Below are positions 62,611 to 64,000 of a stretch of DNA of 64,000 bases, piece after piece. Position numbers and translations under genes: made by a program. Every line of letters starts with the position of its first letter. Position 1 is the first letter of the stretch. Source of the stretch: Herbaspirillum sp. AP02 (lineage in GTDB: Bacteria; Pseudomonadota; Gammaproteobacteria; Burkholderiales; Burkholderiaceae_D); the NCBI RefSeq assembly GCF_015767275.1, contig NZ_JADWMY010000009.1, positions 213,639 through 277,638 of the forward strand, in the 5' to 3' direction. The notes below the pieces were generated by a model that searched no databases, had not been told where the DNA came from, and worked only from the letters and a program-made list of their open reading frames with translations.

Positions 62611-63204
62611 ATGGCGGGCGTAAGGCAGTTTGACGAGGACGAGGTATTCGAGGAAGCGCTGGCCGTGTTCTGGCAGAAGGGCTATGCCGCCACCACCATG
62701 CAGGACCTGGCGGCGGCTACCGGCGTGCAGCGCGGTTCCTTATATAACGCCTATGGCGACAAGGAAACCTTGTTCCTGCACGTCTTCGGACGTTACCGCG
62801 ACAGTTACCTGGCGCAGTTGCGCCAGGCGCTGGCGCAGGAAGACCCACGCCTGGCCCTGCGCCAGTTCCTGCATTACATCTTCCGCTCCATGCGCACCGG
62901 CAAGCCTTCGCGGGGCTGCCTGAGCACCAAGACGGCCCTGAGCGAGGAAGGCAAGGAAGAACAGATCCGCGCCGTGATCCGGGGTTTGCTGGATGACATG
63001 GAAGCGGTCCTGCTGGAGCGCTTCGACCGGCCGGACACCCGCAGCCAGTTGAGCATGACCCCGCGTGAAGCGGCCCGCATGGTGGTCTGCATGACACGGG
63101 GACTGGTGGTGCTGGAGCGCGTCTATCAGGACGAGAAACGGCTCAAGGAAATGGCGGAGATATTGATTGGGACGCTGCTGCCCGGGGAGGGCAGCAGGAA
63201 ATAA
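62611..63204 (+). CDS. TetR-family transcriptional regulator
   Basis: 197 residues from ATG 62611 (AGGAGATCGGG just upstream; the ORF opens 15 codons earlier inside the operator flank). HTH at about 12-55: FEEALAVFWQKGYAATTMQDLAAATGVQRGSLYNAYGDKETLF (in parts), the pattern of the AcrR/YcdC-like subgroup that has Arg-Gly-Ser-Leu-Tyr in the recognition helix. The C-terminal ligand domain includes GKPSRGCLSTKTALS, common in regulators of this subgroup. Divergent from the MFS gene. Confidence 0.92.
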   Translation: MAGVRQFDEDEVFEEALAVFWQKGYAATTMQDLAAATGVQRGSLYNAYGDKETLFLHVFGRYRDSYLAQLRQALAQEDPRLALRQFLHYIFRSMRTGKPSRGCLSTKTALSEEGKEEQIRAVIRGLLDDMEAVLLERFDRPDTRSQLSMTPREAARMVVCMTRGLVVLERVYQDEKRLKEMAEILIGTLLPGEGSRK

Positions 63205-63582
63205 AGGCTTCGGACAGAAGCCGGAAACTCAGGCCTTGCCGCTGGAGAGCATCCGCGCCACATACCGAGCAAGTATGTGTTGATCTTTGTAAGTAATTGG
63301 TTTTAATGATTTTTAATTTTTTCGACATATTTTTACCGTCGAAAATACCGTCAAAACGATGAGCTTTTATGAGATGACTTGAGATCGGCTAAGAAATCGC
63401 CGCTCTTTCGGCACCGCCATCTCATTGTGTAATTGTTTGGAATGGATCGCGCCGATCATATTCTAGAGCGGCCTGTAGCAGCACCGTCTTTGCATCAAAT
63501 TCCCTCGTCATCAACGTGGCGTTCGTCGCCTTATCCAGTCCTCTGGAGGAGCGCGTTCGCCTGCCCAAAGAAAGGACTGGCA
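63205..63582. other. AT-rich junction region without a supported gene
   Basis: 378 bp with much lower GC than the rest. Contains an inverted repeat TTTTCGAC (63319-63326) / GTCGAAAA (63338-63345), overlapping a tandem direct repeat TACCGTCGAAAA (63334-63345) then TACCGTCAAAA (63346-63356). No tRNA or convincing ORF was found. The base composition change and repeats suggest the edge of acquired DNA. Confidence 0.45.
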
Positions 63583-63825
63583 ATGATTTATAAACGTGGA
63601 GACCAGACTATCTCTGGATGGGTAGCCAAGCCAAACCATGGCGCAAATGAAGAACTCTCGGATCCAGCAGTCAGTGATTTTTCTGAAAATCTGATCGGCA
63701 GCGAGTTTGGACCGCTCAAGACAATTTCCGCCGCGTTGGTACTTTGGGATTCACTTCGGAAGCATCCGCCACTATTTTTCCCAAAATGCCCGCTTAGTGC
63801 GGGTATTTTCTACGGTGCTTTGTAA
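63583..63825 (+). CDS. Doubtful small hypothetical protein
   Basis: 80-codon ORF from ATG 63583 with GAAAGGA seven bases upstream. The sequence (starts MIYKRGDQTISGWVAKPNHG) matches no family I recognise. Against it: the last 15 codons run through a good terminator hairpin (63783-63809), so the C-terminus would be read from terminator DNA. It may be a decayed fragment, a small RNA, or a real orphan. Confidence 0.3.
   Translation: MIYKRGDQTISGWVAKPNHGANEELSDPAVSDFSENLIGSEFGPLKTISAALVLWDSLRKHPPLFFPKCPLSAGIFYGAL
63783..63809 (+). terminator. Rho-independent terminator near the right edge
   Basis: AAAATGCCCGC (63783-63793) pairs with GCGGGTATTTT (63799-63809), 11 bp with one G-T pair, five-base loop, ending in a short T tract. 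The A/T symmetry allows use from either strand. Confidence 0.7.
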
Positions 63826-63873
63826 TGATCAAAGAGTACTTTCTAAGTGTGAAACAGTACAAAAACATAAGTG

Positions 63874-64000
63874 TGTTGAATTGCATCGAAAACTGACCCA
63901 CTTAAGCCAGAAATTTGCATCCTAAGTTGACCCATGTTTAGACCACAATCCTGCTCAAGACAGCGAGCGGGAGAACGGAGTGATAAACGTGGCCCTACTT
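63874..64000 (+). mobile_element. Left end of an IS21-family insertion sequence (partial)
   Basis: From about 63874 (TGTTGAATTGCATCG) the sequence has the look of an IS21-family left end: short repeated units CTGACCCA (about 63893) and TTGACCCA (about 63927), then a noncoding leader and the transposase start at 63980. The exact left boundary and any target duplication cannot be fixed because the element runs off the window. Confidence 0.65.
63980..64000 (+). CDS. istA: IstA-type transposase, first 7 codons only
   Basis: GTG 63980 preceded by GGGAGAACGGA; the seven codons read (M)INVALL, the common start of IstA proteins of IS21-family elements. The rest lies outside the window. Too short for certainty; the assignment rests on this start plus the repeat units upstream. 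Confidence 0.55.

Noticed and set aside
63205..63432. tRNA gene as island attachment site
   Set aside because: No cloverleaf, T-loop GTTCGANTC or CCA end could be found.

Overview
The window is about 64 kb of GC-rich chromosome. Gene content and protein sequences fit a betaproteobacterium of the Oxalobacteraceae, most like Herbaspirillum. The evidence for this is split heptose-kinase LPS genes, a dnaX-ybaB-recR block, Omp32-type porins, many ABC/LysR systems, and a three-component-type anthranilate dioxygenase. This placement is inference from recognised families; no database search was possible. Coding density is high. The only clearly foreign-looking stretches are a 272-bp palindromic repeat element (12883-13154) and the AT-rich right edge (about 63205-64000), which runs into an IS21-family insertion sequence cut by the window end.

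Layout. 1-3.4 kb: envelope genes (lapB end, ugd, rfaE1) and a small ComEA-like protein. 3.7-8.3 kb: a GAF-diguanylate cyclase, then dnaX, ybaB, a YciI-like gene and recR; dnaX carries a nine-A run followed at once by an out-of-frame stop, a candidate site for making a short gamma subunit. 8.6-12.9 kb: a class III CoA-transferase and an NMT1/SsuA-type ABC importer. 13.4-16.7 kb: a chemoreceptor and a PAS-GGDEF-EAL protein. 16.8-20.8 kb: a Sir2 deacylase, then a GlcG/HbpS-like secreted protein with a DHA2 exporter, divergent from a LysR regulator. 21-29.9 kb: sulfur-flavoured genes (MetQ-like binding protein, two FMN-dependent monooxygenases, an ssu-like ABC importer, O-acetylhomoserine sulfhydrylase) and a DUF4105/Lnb-like membrane protein.

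30-41.5 kb: a chaperone-usher fimbrial locus. A long adhesin is encoded divergently. The other strand carries, in one continuous unit, major pilin, chaperone, usher, second chaperone, a stand-alone EAL phosphodiesterase, an RcsB-like response regulator and a four-domain hybrid sensor kinase. Structure, c-di-GMP turnover and a His-Asp phosphorelay are therefore written together.

41.5-56.1 kb: an aromatic catabolism island. It has a porin, an AraC-type and a CatR-type regulator, catB-catA on one strand, and anthranilate 1,2-dioxygenase subunits on the other. These are followed by an unusual one-polypeptide Rieske ferredoxin-FNR reductase, a complete HAAT-type ABC importer and an alpha/beta hydrolase with the HGGxW signature of kynurenine formamidases. 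A perfect ATAC-N7-GTAT CatR-type operator lies between catB and the dioxygenase. The coherent reading is uptake and degradation of anthranilate (possibly from kynurenine/tryptophan) to catechol and then to muconate; catC is not in the window.

56.2-63.2 kb: a tripartite EmrAB-NodT-like efflux system with an HxlR regulator, then a YbfB-like MFS gene divergent from a TetR regulator, with three evenly spaced TTGAC-N6-GTCAA palindromes between them. 63.2-64 kb: AT-rich junction with short repeats, one doubtful small ORF, and the left end of an IS21-type element.
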